Made by a program: the position numbers and the translations under genes
NCBI GenBank assembly: GCA_947650365.1
Contig: OX393549.1
Coordinates: 16,166,396 to 16,230,395 of the forward strand
Direction of reading: 5' to 3'
Length of the DNA: 64,000 bases
Origin: Chamaelirium japonicum
Taxonomy: Eukaryota; Streptophyta; Magnoliopsida; Liliales; Melanthiaceae
The notes under the pieces: generated by a model
The model's input: only the letters and a program-made list of their open reading frames with translations
Database searches by the model: none
Told to the model about the DNA's origin: nothing
Shown: positions 39,429 to 61,665 of the stretch, one piece after another
How positions within the stretch are numbered: the stretch's first letter is position 1
Layout of the letters: each line of letters starts with the position of its first letter

Positions 39429-42400
39429 AAAGGGTTGACTTTAACACCTGAATTTGTTTAGCTAAAATCTAAATAGTAGCATAGCTAGGTGGGGTCCTAC
39501 TATTGTTGGATCCCTATTCATATTGTAGATTATGATAGAAGTCCAAGTGGGGCCCACTCCAATTGATAAAGTTGACTATATTATCATGGGGTATATTTTT
39601 TGGGTCAAAGGGGTGACTTTAACATCCTATCTATGTGGCCAAAATATAAAAAGTCACATAGCTTGAAAGTGGTCTCACTATTATGGGATACTTATTCATG
39701 TTGTAGATTATGATAGGAGTCCAAGTGGGGTCCACTATAGTTGAGAAGATTGACAATATTATAAGGGTACATCTATAAGTCAAAGGAGTGACTTTAACAC
39801 TTGTATCTGTTTTACCAAAATTTAAAGAGTTACATAGTTAGAAGAGGCCCACTATTGTGAGATCCATATTTATTTAGTATATTAAGAAATGAGTCCAAGT
39901 GAGGCCCACTCCAATTGATAATGCCAACAACATTAAAGAGACTAATAACTAGATGAGGTCTTACTATAGTGGGTTCTTTATTTATATATTGGATTAGGAT
40001 TGGAGTTCAAATGGGGCCTAATCCTGTTGACAAGGTTGACATATTATAGAGGGTATATCTATGTGTCAAATTGGTGACTTTAACACCAGTATTCATGTGG
40101 TCAAAAGATAAAAAATCACATAGATAGGAGGGGCCCCATTATTTAGGGATCTTTATTTATATAGTAGATTATGAAAGAAATCCATGTGGCTCTCACTCTA
40201 GTTGACATGGTCGACTATATTATAAGGGGTATATCTATACGTCAAAGAGGGCAACTTTAACACCCGTATCTATGTTGCCAAAATATAAAGATTCCCATAG
40301 CTAGGTGGGGTGCTACTTTTATAAAAACTTTATTTATATATTAGATTACGAGAGGAGTCCAAGTGAGGCCCACTCCAGTTGAAAAGGTCAAATATATTAT
40401 AGGGGGTATATTTATGTGTCAAAAGGTTGACTTTAACACGAACATCTTTGTTGCCAAAATAATAAATATCCCTTAGCTAGAAAGGGTGTCACTATTGTGG
40501 GATCCTTATTCATGTAGTAGATTAAGAGAGGGTCCAAGTTGGGCCAACTCTAGTTAACATGGTCCACTGCATTATTGGGGGGAACATTAATATATCAATG
40601 GGGTAACTTTAGCACCTGTATCTGTATAACCAAAATATAAACTTTCCTACAGAATCCTACTATCCTTATTTATGTAGTAGATTATGAGAGGAGTTAGAAT
40701 ATGGCCTATTTAAATTGACAAGATCGACTACTTAAAAGGGGGGTATATCTATGTGTCAAAGGGGCAGATTTAACACCCATATGTGTGGCAAAAATATAAA
40801 GATTCCTATAACTAGAAGGAGTCTCACTATAGTGGGATCTTTATTTATATAATAGATTATGAGATGAGTCCATATGGGACCCATTCCAATTGACAAGGTC
40901 GACTATATTATAGGAGGTGCATCTATATGTCAAAGGGTGTGACTTTAACACCCGTATCTATGTGGCCAAAATATAAATAGTCATATAGTTAAGAGGAGCT
41001 ATGCTATTGTGGGATACTTATTCTGATAATAGAATATGAGAGGAGTCCAAGTGGCGCATACTCTAGTTAGTAAGGTCAATAATTTTAAAGGGGGGGTACA
41101 TCTTAGTCTCAAAGTGGTGACTTTAACACTCGCATCTGTGTAGCTAAAATATTAAGTCACAAAGCTCAGAGGGGTCCCACTATTGTGGGATTCTTATTTA
41201 TATAGTAGATTACGAGAGAAGTTTAATTGGGGACCACGTAAGCTAACAAGGTCAACTATATTATATAGGGGTATATTTATGTGTCAAATAGTGGCTTCAA
41301 TACCCATATTTGTATGGCCAAAATACAAAGAGTCCCAAATCTAGGAAGGGTCCCACTATTTTGGGATCGTGATTCATATTCTAGATTATAAAAAGAGCCT
41401 AAGTGGTGCCCACTCTAGTTGAAGATCAACTACGTTAAAGGAGGGTACATCTACATATCAAAGGGGTGACTGTAACATCAGTATCTGTCCAGTAAAAATA
41501 TAAAGAGTCTCATAGCTTGGTAGAATCCAACTATTATGGGATCTTCATTTATATAGTCGATTATGAAAGGAGTCCAATTACGGCACACTCTAGTTGACAA
41601 GGTCAACTAAATTAAAGAGGGGTATGTCTATGTGTCAAAGGGGTGACTTTAACACCTACATCTGTGTGACAAAAATATAAAGAGTCAGATATCTTGGATG
41701 GATCCCACTATTGCAAAACCTTTATCTACATAGTTGATTACGAGAGGAGTCTGAGTGGGGCCTACTCAAGTTTTAAAGGTCGACTATATTTTAGGGAGTA
41801 TATTTATATCCAAAGGTTTGACTTTAACACACATATTTATGTGTCAAAAATAAAAAGAGTCGCATAGCTTGAAAGAGTTCCACTATTATGATATCCTTAT
41901 TCATGTAGTTAATTACGAGAGGAGTCCAAGTGGGGCCTATTTTAGTTGACAAAGGGGATACAACTTTGTTTCAAAGGGTTAACTTTAATACCCAAATCAA
42001 TATGGCCAAAATATAAAGTGTCTCATATCTACAAGAGGTCCCACTAATTTTGAAGTTCTAATAATATAGTAGATTACAAAAAGAGTCCAAGTGCAACCCA
42101 ATCCAGTTGACAAGGTCTACTACATTATAAGAGGGTATATTTATGTATCAAAGGTGTGGTTTTAATACCCACATCTGTGTGACCAAAATAAAAAGACTTC
42201 TATAATTAGGAGGATTCCCATTATTATGGGATCCTTAATCATTAGTAGATTATGAGAGGAGTCCAAGTGGAACCCACTGTCGTTGACATGGTCAACAATA
42301 TTATAGGGGAGTATATTTATGTGTCAAAGGGATCCTAATATAATAGGATCTTTATTTTTATAGTAGATTACGAGACGAATCCATATGGGGTCCATTTTAG

Positions 42401-43581
42401 TTGACAAAAGTCAACTACACTATAGAAGATACATCTATATATAAAAGGGATGACTTTAACACCCAAATCTGTGTGGCCAATATATAAAGAACCGTATAAC
42501 TTGGAGGGGTCGCACTATTTTTGGATCCTTAATTATATAGTAGATTACTAGAGGAGTCCAAGTAGGGCACTCCTATTGACAAGGTCGGTTATAGTATAAA
42601 AGGGTAAATCTTTGTGTCAAAGGGGTGACTTTAGCACCCTTATCAATGTTACCAAAATAGCTACGAGGGGCTCTACTATTGTAGTTTCTTTATTCATGTA
42701 CTAGAATACGAGAGGGGTCAGAGTGGGTCCATTATATTTGACAAAGTCAACTATATTATAGGGGGTACATTTAGGGTGATTTTAACTCCCGTATCTGTAT
42801 TGCCAAAATATAAAGAGTCACATAGGTAGAAGGGGTACCCTATTATTGGATCTTTATTTATATAGTAGATTATGAAAGGAGTCCAAGTAGGTTCTACTCT
42901 AGTTGATAAGGTCTACTTTATTATAGAGGGGTAAATTTATGTGTCAAAGGGGTAACATTAACACCTGCATATGGCCAAAATATAAAGAGTCCTATAGCTT
43001 GGTGGGGTCCCACTATTGTGGGATCCTTATTCATATAGTAGATTACGGGAGGAGTCCAAATGGGGCCTACTCCAGTTGAGAAAGTCGACTGCATTATAGG
43101 GGGTATATCTATGTATCAAAAGGGTGGTTTTAATATTTGCATATTTTTGGCCAAAATATAAAGATTCCGATAATTAGGAGGGGTCCTACTATTGTAGGGT
43201 CCTTATTCATATAGTATATTATGAGAGAAACTGAAAGGTGGCCACTCTATTTAACTAGATCAACTACAGTATAGGGAGTTCATCATGTATATTTTAATAC
43301 CCATATCTATATGGCAAAAATATAAAGTATCATATGTCTAGGAGGAGTCCCACTATTGTAAGATCATCATTTATGCAGTAGATTACGAGAGGAGTTTAAG
43401 TGGGGGCCAGTCTAGTTAGCAAAGTCAGCTATATTAAAGGGGGGTATATCTATATATCAGAGGGGTGACTTAACACTCATATCTGTGTGTCAAAAATATA
43501 AAGAGTCCCATAGCTAAGATGGGTACCACTATTGTGGGATCTTTATTTCTATAGTAGATTACGAAGTGAGTCTAAGTAGGG
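38446..43581. repeat. Family B higher-order repeat, copy 3
   Basis: 5.14 kb between markers. It has the TA slot expanded to a 57-bp run (39,370) and the caatcctgttgac monomer (as taatcctgttgac) near 40,019. Confidence 0.8.
39370..39425. repeat. (TA)n microsatellite in the family B TA slot
   Basis: Follows gggggtaca and precedes tgtcaaagggttgac. This is the same monomer type and position that carries a few TA repeats in copies 1, 2 and 5 and long tracts with MITEs in copies 4 and 6. Confidence 0.95.
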
Positions 43582-44519
43582 ACCAGTCCAGTTTATAAGG
43601 CTGATTATATTTTTAAGGGTATATTTATATATCAAAGGGGTGACTTTAACACTTATATCTATATGGTAAAAATATATAGAGCATCATATCTAGAAGGGGT
43701 CCCACTATTGTGAAATCATTATTTATATAGTAAAGTACAGGTGGAGTCTAAGTGGGGCCCACTCTAATTAATAAAGTATTCTATATTATTAGGGAGTATA
43801 TCTTTATGTCAAAGTGGTTACTTTAACAATCGTATCTGTGTGGCCAAAATATAAAGGGTTCCATTGCTATGAGGGGACATACTATTATGGGGTATTTATT
43901 AATATATTAGATTACGAGATGAGTCAAAGCGGGGCCTATTCCAGTTAAGAAGTTTGACTATATTACGATGGGGTAGATATATGTATTAAACGGATGACTT
44001 TGATACCCATATCTGTGTATCCAAAATATAAAGAGTCTCATAACTAGGAGGGTCTTACTATTGTGGGATCCTTATTCATGTAGTAGATTACGAGAGGAGT
44101 CCAAGTTGGTCCCACTTTTATCGACAATGCCGACTTTATTATAGGGGAGTATATCGATGTGTCAAAAAGGTAACTTTAGCGCCCACATCTGTATGGCTAA
44201 AATTCAAATTATCCTATAGATAGGAGGGGTCATACTATTATGGGAGCCTTACTTATTTAGTAGATTACGAGAGGAGTTCAAGTAGGTCTCACTCAAATTG
44301 CCAAGGTCAACTACATGAAGGTGGGGTACATCATGTGTTAAAGAGGTGACTTAATACCTATATATGTATAAAAAAAATATAAAAGAATTACATAACTAGT
44401 TGGGTCCAACTATAGTGGGATCTTTATTATTGTAGTAGATTTTGAGAGGAGTGTCACTAGGGACCCGCTAGTTGACAATGTCGATTATATTATAGGAGGT
44501 ACATATATATATGGGAATA

Positions 44520-55514
<10,995 letters not shown>

Positions 55515-55525
55515 ATATATATATA

Positions 55526-55705
55526 CTAGTGCATGCCCGTGCCTGTCGGCACTGCAGCGGGCCGCCTTCGGCGGCAACACACCCCCCGGGTATCACCACC
55601 ACCACTGTCGTATGCGATGACAACACACCTGACCGCCTTCGGCATGCCCGTGCCGATTGGCACGAATCGGGAGCCTTCGGTGCGACCAACCAACCCCCAA
55701 CTCCG
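55526..55705 (-). other. Possible Helitron 3' end, with a second tandem copy
   Basis: On the minus strand the sequence runs through a GC hairpin (gtgcc-gaca-ggcac within gcccgctg...cacgggc), then atgcactag followed by T. This resembles a Helitron 3' terminus: a hairpin about 10 bases before CTRR, inserted between A and T. A second atgcccgtgcc...ggcac hairpin occurs about 110 bp further in (55,643), and gccgcc-ttc-ggcggc makes another stem. A matching 5' TC end is only tentative (minus strand tctcatcctac near 61,940, preceded by A). Confidence 0.35.
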
Positions 55706-55713
55706 CTACCCCA

Positions 55714-55763
55714 GAGAGAGAGAGAGAGAGACCGTGGGGAAAGAGAGAGAGAGAGAGAGAGAG
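55714..55763. repeat. (GA)n tracts
   Basis: Two GA runs separated by ccgtggggaa. Low complexity. Confidence 0.9.
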
Positions 55764-56010
55764 CAGGGCCGTCTCGATACAAACTGAGGCCTAAGGCGAA
55801 AATTCTAAACCCGATGTTAGCGGGTTTAGATTTGGCCTAAACGGGTTCGGGTCATATAAGGGTCAACCCGATCGACCCGTTTATTTAATGGGTCGGGTTC
55901 AGGTTTGTACTTATAGCCCAATTGACCCGACTTGACCAGTTTACCAAATGGGTCGTGTCAACCCGACCCGACCTGAGCCAACCCGACCCCACCTGACCCG
56001 ACTCACGAAC
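55764..56010. mobile_element. hAT-like remnant rich in gggtcgggtt words
   Basis: Begins cagggccgtctcg, a form seen at ends of some plant hAT elements, and continues with repeated acgggttcgggtc, cgacccgtttat, aatgggtcgggttc and acccgacccgacc words like the MITE at 21.8 kb. No right end was identified. Confidence 0.35.
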
Positions 56011-56212
56011 GTGACTGGAACGTTGTCTTCGGATCCTTTCTTGTTTTATTCTGTTGCTCTATTTGCAATGTTGAAATCTCTAAAAACTCACGTTCCGTTT
56101 GAAGATATGAAGCCTATTGCAGTTATTAATAGATTCATTATATATCATATTTTAGAAAATATATCACTTAAATTTTAGTATATAAAATTGTATTCCTATT
56201 TTACCAGTATTG

Positions 56213-56297
56213 TATACTAAGTGACCCAATAAACGATTTAAACTTGATATGAAAGCTTATACTAAGTGACCCAATAAATTTGATTTAAACTTGATTA
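56213..56297. repeat. Short direct duplication, about 46 bp
   Basis: tatactaagtgacccaataa followed by a gatttaaacttgat stretch occurs twice in a row. Confidence 0.8.
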
Positions 56298-56323
56298 AGA
56301 ATACAAAAAGGACTAACACCGTA

Positions 56324-56527
56324 CCTTTGAAGCGACATTACTCGGGGTAACCGCGTGGAAGGCTACGTCGGTCTGATTTAATAGGTCTGGAAGTGTTATA
56401 TCCTCATGTTCAGTTTGATCATTGGCCACCACCTCTTGATCACACCCAACTGGTAGTGTCTCTGGAGGGGTCGCAAGAACGTATTCCGGTGTACTTGGGG
56501 GTGAGGGCATGAGATCCATAGTTGCAC
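56324..56527 (-). CDS. Exon-like fragment 1, unrecognised
   Basis: On the minus strand an open stretch of about 204 bp is bounded by a plausible splice acceptor (tattcttttag before it) and donor (tcaaag then gtacgg). It encodes an acidic, Pro-rich segment beginning MDLMPSPPSTPEYVLATPPE and ending VTPSNVASK. I do not recognise the protein. It lies downstream, on the same strand, of exon-like fragment 2 and the ZCCHC9-like exon, so it could come from a captured gene. It could also be a chance open frame. Confidence 0.4.
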
Positions 56528-56724
56528 CTAAAAGAATATCATAAATCATGCCAATTTTAGTTTGTGCTTTTTTTTTTTTTGAATAATGGAAAGGAAAATA
56601 TAAATGTTTCTTCAATAAAGAAAATGGTAGTCCAATAAAATGATACGCAATACTTATAAATTAAGCCATATCTGTATACTAAAACAAAGTGACAATTTAT
56701 TTTCCCTTCATTACAAAGCTCCAT

Positions 56725-57024
56725 TTATACTAAAACACCGAAATGCAGACGATGAATTAGTACAATTTCATTTTTCACGGGGTCGGCGAAGATAACGATG
56801 GTCTGCTTTTGTCCATTTTTTCGTATCTTCGTGTAAATTTTTTGTAACCCATCCTCAGGAATGGAGTCAAACGTCCGCAGGTATATGAGTCTTCTTTTTC
56901 CCATTGAAGTATCGAACGTCATGGGATGAAGCATGGCATCTACGGTATACCATCTGTTCTCGAAAGCCATGAATGCATGCGTGCCCATACGCCCTCTGTA
57001 GTACAACATAATATATTGATTTTC
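56725..57024 (-). CDS. Exon-like fragment 2, unrecognised
   Basis: Minus-strand frame of about 100 codons entered through a plausible acceptor (atatttttaacag then gaaaatcaatat) and ending in TAA. The peptide contains GRMGTHAFMAFENRWYTVDA, MGKRRLIYLRTFDSIPEDGL and KQTIVIFADPVKNEIVLIHR. Its mixed, globular-looking composition is unlike the repetitive frames elsewhere in this region, which suggests real coding ancestry. I do not recognise the family. It is either a terminal exon or an exon with a cryptic donor. A relation to the neighbouring zinc-knuckle exon is not established. Confidence 0.45.
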   Translation of the reverse strand, partial: ENQYIMLYYRGRMGTHAFMAFENRWYTVDAMLHPMTFDTSMGKRRLIYLRTFDSIPEDGLQKIYTKIRKNGQKQTIVIFADPVKNEIVLIHRLHFGVLV

Positions 57025-57119
57025 CTGTTAAAAATATTATTGAATTGTTATGATGGATGCAATTTCCTAGGAGTGATCAGCAAGAAACAAAGAAATAGGG
57101 GGAGAAAACTAAGAAGAAA

Positions 57120-57235
57120 TAATATTTCGGATTTCGGGCAAAAATCAGCATTTCGGACAAAAATCAGCATTTCGGTCAAAAATTAGCAAAATAAGTATTT
57201 CGGGCAAAAATCAGCAATTCGGCAAAATCATTATC
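57120..57235. repeat. Short tandem repeats of atttcgggcaaaaatcagc type
   Basis: About five degenerate copies of a unit near 18-20 bp. The inverted counterpart, tttttgcccgaaat, occurs near 58,450-58,515, so the two clusters face each other across about 1.3 kb. Confidence 0.7.
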
Positions 57236-57280
57236 AAGCAGCTGCCAGTGCAAGTCTAGCTAGAATCTAGTTAATAGATC

Positions 57281-57346
57281 ACCAAAAGGAAGGAGAGCTT
57301 TTGGACTATAAGATCAAGCCAAATTTGATTCCTTCCTTTTGGTGAG
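57281..57346. other. Hairpin with 16-bp perfect stem
   Basis: tcaccaaaaggaagga and tccttccttttggtga are perfect inverted repeats separated by about 34 bp. Function unknown; possibly part of a small element. Confidence 0.75.
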
Positions 57347-58080
57347 GCAAAGGGGATACTATCACATATTTCTTCTGTGAGTGAGATTTTTATTTTCCAA
57401 TTTTATTAGTTGTGGTGATCTACCAGGTCATCTTGCTAGCATGAAGAATTTTCAAAGTAGAATTTCTTATCTTCCATTAAATTGTTTGAATTTTGAGTTA
57501 ATATTGTTCATCAATATTTCCAAAAGAAATAATGCATACTATTCGGGATGTAAGAACATGAGCTGCCCCTGTTATAGATAAGCATCTCATCAAATATGAG
57601 CCATTTATTTGAAGTTTATGAGTTGACCTTATGTACTTGTGGACTCATATGGCTATGCCAATGCTAAAACTACAAAACTTTCCAGTTCAAATCAATGACA
57701 TGATTATAATTTTAACCCTGGATTCCACTAAATACAGAATGTGACCGCAACGATATATGAACCCAACAAAATGTGACCACAACAAAATGTGACCGCAACG
57801 ATATCATGCATGGACTGTTCCTACAATTCAAGTCTTGGGTTTTAACATAGGCAAAATCTGAAAAATAAGACTTTAAAGATTTAAAGGCTTGCCTTTATCT
57901 TTCTTTCAATGTTCGATCGAATAAAAGGATAATCCAAACCCCAAAAGAAAAAAATCAGCCAAAAAAAATAATAGAGAGGGATGTCATAACAAAAACATAG
58001 TGTGCAAATCCTGAGCCGAGGTAGTGTGTTACCATCAGTTCAGGCGCGCTTGACTGCCGAAGTGTTTCTGTTATCATCTA
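57347..58080. other. Unassigned sequence
   Basis: Mixed AT-rich sequence with a short repeat of aaaatgtgaccgcaacgata-like words near 57,735-57,805. I see no coding frame longer than about 70 codons and no recognisable element. It may be intron of the captured fragment or part of an element bounded by the facing repeats at 57.1 and 58.5 kb. Confidence 0.5.
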
Positions 58081-58090
58081 GTGGGAATCC

Positions 58091-58315
58091 TCTCTCTCTC
58101 TCTCTCTCATGCAAAGGGTCTCTCGGATTGGTTTTCTCGGATATGCAAAGGGTCTCTCGGATTGGTTTTGAATGTCAGTGGCAATGCTATTAAGCCCGAA
58201 TGTTTTCTTATAAAAAAGTATAAAAGAGATGGGTCTCTCGGCGGTGCACCGAGAGACCCTTTGCATGTTAGTGGCAATGCTTTTAAGCCCGAAGGTTTTC
58301 TCGATTGAGGCATAT
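58091..58315. repeat. Cluster of short direct and inverted repeats
   Basis: After a (CT)n run, atgcaaagggtctctcggat is present twice in direct orientation. A perfect hairpin gggtctctcgg-cggtgca-ccgagagaccc lies at about 58,231-58,259. The segment agtggcaatgct-ttaagcccgaa is repeated at about 58,175 and 58,271. Confidence 0.8.
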
Positions 58316-58811
58316 CAATCGGGCCGCAGAAATCGGGAGAACCTTCAGGTTCAGTTGCATGCAGACAAAGAAAGCCAATAATATTTGCTCTTTTTTTTTG
58401 CAAATTTGCTGTTCGAAATAAGCAAAATCAGCAAAATAAATCAAAACAACTGATTTTGCCCGAAATACTGATTTTAACAAAATTTTGATTACTTCTATTT
58501 TTGCCCGAAATGCAATTTATTGTCATTGGATTCCTAAAATATGTTATAGTCTTCTAGAATGTGCACTAAAAAAATTCAGGTTGATAAAAATCAGGTTGTG
58601 CAAAATATCATTATACTCACTATTCTGTAGTATATGTTAAGATATTTTGTATCCTTGTTGATATTTTTTGTTTGTGTATGTAAAAGTAAAACAATGAAAA
58701 CCACATACAACTGACATATCAGAACTTGGATGATCTGCCAGAATAACCACCTATGACAACGCATTATATGGTTACATAGCATGCTAAAAGGATGAAGACA
58801 ATACAAAATAC
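58316..58811. other. Unassigned, intron-like sequence
   Basis: AT-rich, lies downstream of the zinc-knuckle exon on its strand. It contains tttttgcccgaaat repeats (58,450-58,515) inverted relative to those at 57.1 kb. No coding frame. Confidence 0.4.
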
Positions 58812-58903
58812 CTTTGGATAGATTCCCTTTGTATTTTTAGGTCAGTTCTTGCTCAAATGCCCGCGTTCGTTACAAACAAAGCAGTTCGCAAATTTTGTAC
58901 CCC
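58812..58903 (-). pseudogene. Exon of a ZCCHC9-like CCHC zinc-knuckle gene, disrupted
   Basis: On the minus strand, acceptor ttttaaatgcag leads into an exon coding GTKFANCFVCNERGHLSKN, then a TGA, then PKNTKGIYPK, followed by donor ccaaag/gtattttg. The spacing C-x2-C-x4-H-x4-stop shows that the fourth zinc ligand, Cys, has become TGA. The motif and the following P-x-N-x-x-G-I/L-Y stretch match the zinc-knuckle region of the conserved ZCCHC9 family (plant and animal RNA-binding zinc-knuckle proteins). The exon is 92 bp with both splice sites kept, so it was copied as genomic DNA and not from mRNA. Neighbouring ZCCHC9 exons were not found. Confidence 0.7.
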
Positions 58904-59270
58904 CTGCATTTAAAATATTGTTCAGCAACTTAAAGAGCAAATAAATGCAGGCAACTCAAACATCAACATAATTTTGCTAACATTAAAGTATTCCAGAACA
59001 AAAATTAAATGTGAACGCGCTTTTGGTAACATGAAGGTGCAATCAGTAATCCAAAATTTAAGGGTCTCGAACTTAGAAGGTATAACAATCCTAAAATTTG
59101 ATAAGGAAAAACATCAGAATCTTCAGTACAAACAAATCTATGCAGAAGGAAGAAAAGATGCATATAGGCTCAGAATTAGTGGACTATAGTTGCTACTTGG
59201 GAACTAAAAGCTGCTCTATAGGCCTGCAATTTAGAACATAAAATAAACCTTGGGGGAAAATACTCTATAT

Positions 59271-59564
59271 AAAAAATAGAGTACAGCAAGGTCTAAAACA
59301 GAATATGTGGCATTCAAAGAATCATTCTCAAATATAGACATATGGTGAAAAAGACATATAGTGAAAAAGACATATGGTGAATCAATTTTTTTTTGCCCAG
59401 GAAGTACATTGTCCATTTTTTTGGCCCAAGAAGAAAAATAATAATAATAACCAAGAGAGAAAGATCTCACCTCGGTTTAATGGGCGCCTTGTTGAATCAC
59501 CGCTACAAAAAAACAAAAAAAACCCTGGATTAAAAACAAAATCAGATAAAAAAAAAATCAGATT
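59271..59564. repeat. Direct duplication, copy 1 (294 bp)
   Basis: Begins aaaaaatagagtacagcaag and ends aaatcagatt. Nearly identical to 59,891-60,185. Includes three internal gacatatggtgaaaaa words and a gaagaaaaataataataata run. Confidence 0.95.
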
Positions 59565-59890
59565 AAAAGTCATTGCTGCACTTGGTAATGGCCCATTGAG
59601 TACAATTAAAGGAAAACAAAAAACAAATGAGACCATAATTGAGTCAGTCTTTCTTCTAGCCTTGGCTATCTCTTTGAGCACCTCATTCTCCATTACCAGG
59701 TTTTGGCCACTTGGGCCACCCTAACCTCATAGGGGGCTATAAGTAGTCACTTGAATGCTATTCTCCTTATAGAACTCCCTTAGCTTCCTTTGTAGTTGAA
59801 GTGCATGATTTAAAACTCAAAAATTGAGGGAATACCCTCTCTTTAGAATGGAACCAAAATTGGATTCCAAATTTGATTACAAAATGAATT
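59565..59890. other. Spacer between the duplicated segments
   Basis: Single-copy 326-bp stretch with no coding frame that I trust. It is not repeated after copy 2, so the duplication is not simply tandem. Confidence 0.6.
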
Positions 59891-60185
59891 AAAAAATAGA
59901 GTACAGCAAGGTCTAAAACAGAATATGTGGCATTCAAAGAATCATTCTCAAATATAGACATATGGTGAAAAAGACATATAGTGAAAAAGACATATGGTGA
60001 ATCAATTTTTTTTTGCCCAGGAAGTACAATGTCCATTTTTTTGGCCCAAGAAGAAAAATAATAATAATAACCAAGAGAGAAAGATCTCACCTCGGTTTAA
60101 TGGGCGCCTTGTTGAATCACCGCTACAAAAAAACGAAAAAAACCCTGGATTAAAAACAAAATCAGATAAAAAAAAAAATCAGATT
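59891..60185. repeat. Direct duplication, copy 2 (295 bp)
   Basis: Differs from copy 1 by only a few bases (for example acaatgtcc versus acattgtcc and one extra A), so the duplication is recent compared with the surrounding decay. Confidence 0.95.
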
Positions 60186-60206
60186 CCAAAACTTTTTGCC
60201 CAAGTA

Positions 60207-60305
60207 CAATATAGGTGAGCCAAGCTTGGTGAGCCAACTTCTAACCAAGTTGGTGAGGCAAGCTGCTTTTGTGACAATTGGTTAGAAGTTGGTGAGCCAA
60301 GCGGC
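60207..60305. repeat. Inverted repeat ccaacttctaaccaa / ttggttagaagttgg
   Basis: 15-bp perfect arms separated by about 35 bp, embedded in repeated ggtgagccaagc words. Confidence 0.75.
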
Positions 60306-60479
60306 AACAAAAAACTTTCGACAGCAATACTGGCCCAATCCATTGGTTTTTAAAAGGGCATTAAATAGGTCGGATACAAAAACCAGACCCGACCCATTTA
60401 CTAAGAAAATTAACTGAGAATAATTTTTTTAGAAAAGAAACAGATTAACAGTATTCTCCATGTTGTTGCTATAAAAAAA

Positions 60480-60931
60480 ATGGAAATAATGAAGTTTGCG
60501 TTCGTTGAGTGGCCCTACCTGGTGGATTGAGCTTGTACAGCGGAGATGATTAATATGGAGAGAGAGAGAGAGGCCCAACCTGGTGGATTGAGCTTGCGTT
60601 CGTTGAGTGGTTGATTCCTCCAAAGGATTAAGTTTTATGAGACCATATTTTTGCTCTGAAAAATACACAAAAAAAAAAAACAGAGAATCATTTTGAGAGA
60701 AAAAAACAGAGGGACAATATTATGGAAAGAATTATTTTTTATCTGAAAATAGAGGAGAGAGAGAGAGAGAGGGAGAGGCCCTACCTGGTGGATTGAGCTT
60801 GCGTTCGTTGAGTGGTTGATTCCTCCAAAGGAACAATATTTTTGCTATGAAAAACACAAAAAAAAAAAAGAGAATCATTTTGAGAAAAAAAAAACAGAGG
60901 AACAATATTCTCTATATGCCCTATGATCCAA

Positions 60932-60995
<64 letters not shown>

Positions 60996-61035
60996 CCATA
61001 CTTGGTGCGTTGAGGGGTTGATTCCTCCTTGACGA
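60480..61035. repeat. Degenerate tandem repeat with GA tracts
   Basis: Three to four copies of a unit of about 200 bp containing ctggtggattgagcttgcg, ttcgttgagtggttgattcc and an A-rich part with agagaatcattttgag, each next to a (GA)n run. The longest run, 60,934-60,994, is about 60 bp. Confidence 0.85.
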
Positions 61036-61370
61036 TGGTGCGGCAAGGGTCGATGGCTTTTGCAGATCAAATAAGGTTGAAGGGTAGGGGGTGAGTGCAT
61101 TTGAAAAATTGGGCAAAAATAGAAAGGGAATTTAAGGTTTCCATACCGGGATCATCCGGATTTGGTGCAGAGGTGCGATCATGGGAGGTGGTCGCAGAGG
61201 TGCGATCTTCTCTCGATTGTCTTGAAGGGCGGCTCGGGATTTTGAGGGGAATGGGCGGATTGATGACGGCGAGGGGAGAGGGAGGCGTGAATGGCGGGCG
61301 CCACGATGAGGGGGCTGAAAGAGGGGCAAGACAAACTCCATCACAGCCATCCGAGATGCAACCCCCTATC
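61036..61370. other. GC-richer unassigned segment
   Basis: Noticeably more GC-rich than its surroundings, with gtcgcagaggtgcgatc words in tandem and open frames of 72-92 codons on both strands. With CT-rich sequence on its minus-strand 5' side, it could be the first exon or 5' leader of a captured gene on the minus strand. I cannot recognise a protein. Confidence 0.3.
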
Positions 61371-61424
61371 TAGCTAGCTGTACCCAGGTCGGACTTCATC
61401 GCGGCCCACTCTCTCAAACTTGAA

Positions 61425-61518
61425 GAGAGAAGAGAGAGAGAGACGGAGGAAGAGAGAGAGAGACGGAGAGAGAGAGAGACAGAGAGACGGAGAGAGAGAA
61501 CGGGAGAGAGAGATCGGG

Positions 61519-61566
<48 letters not shown>

Positions 61567-61665
61567 CGGGAATTGGGGGGCGATGGGGAGAGATTTGGGG
61601 AAAGATAGCGAGAGAGATCGCAGAGAGAAACGGACAGAGAGAGAGAGAGACGGACGGAAGAGATG
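61425..61665. repeat. (GA)n-rich tract with G and C interruptions
   Basis: About 240 bp of gagaga broken by acgg and gggg. It gives spurious Arg-Glu and Ser-Leu frames. Confidence 0.95.

Larger units (their letters stand above)
29032..44519. repeat. Satellite family B array, segment 1
   Basis: Tandem repeat of about 176 bp (for example 43,025 to 43,201, and 49,970 to 50,146 in the next segment). It shares the cccactattgtgggatcc, gattacgaga, gagtccaagtg, gtacatctatgtgtc, gggtgactttaacaccc and ccaaaatataaagag blocks with family A. In place of the A block (gtgtaccccccgac) it has gtggggcccactctagttga followed by caaggtcgactacattata. Monomer variants are arranged in a repeating order with a period of 4.1-5.1 kb. 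No gene is visible. Confidence 0.95.
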
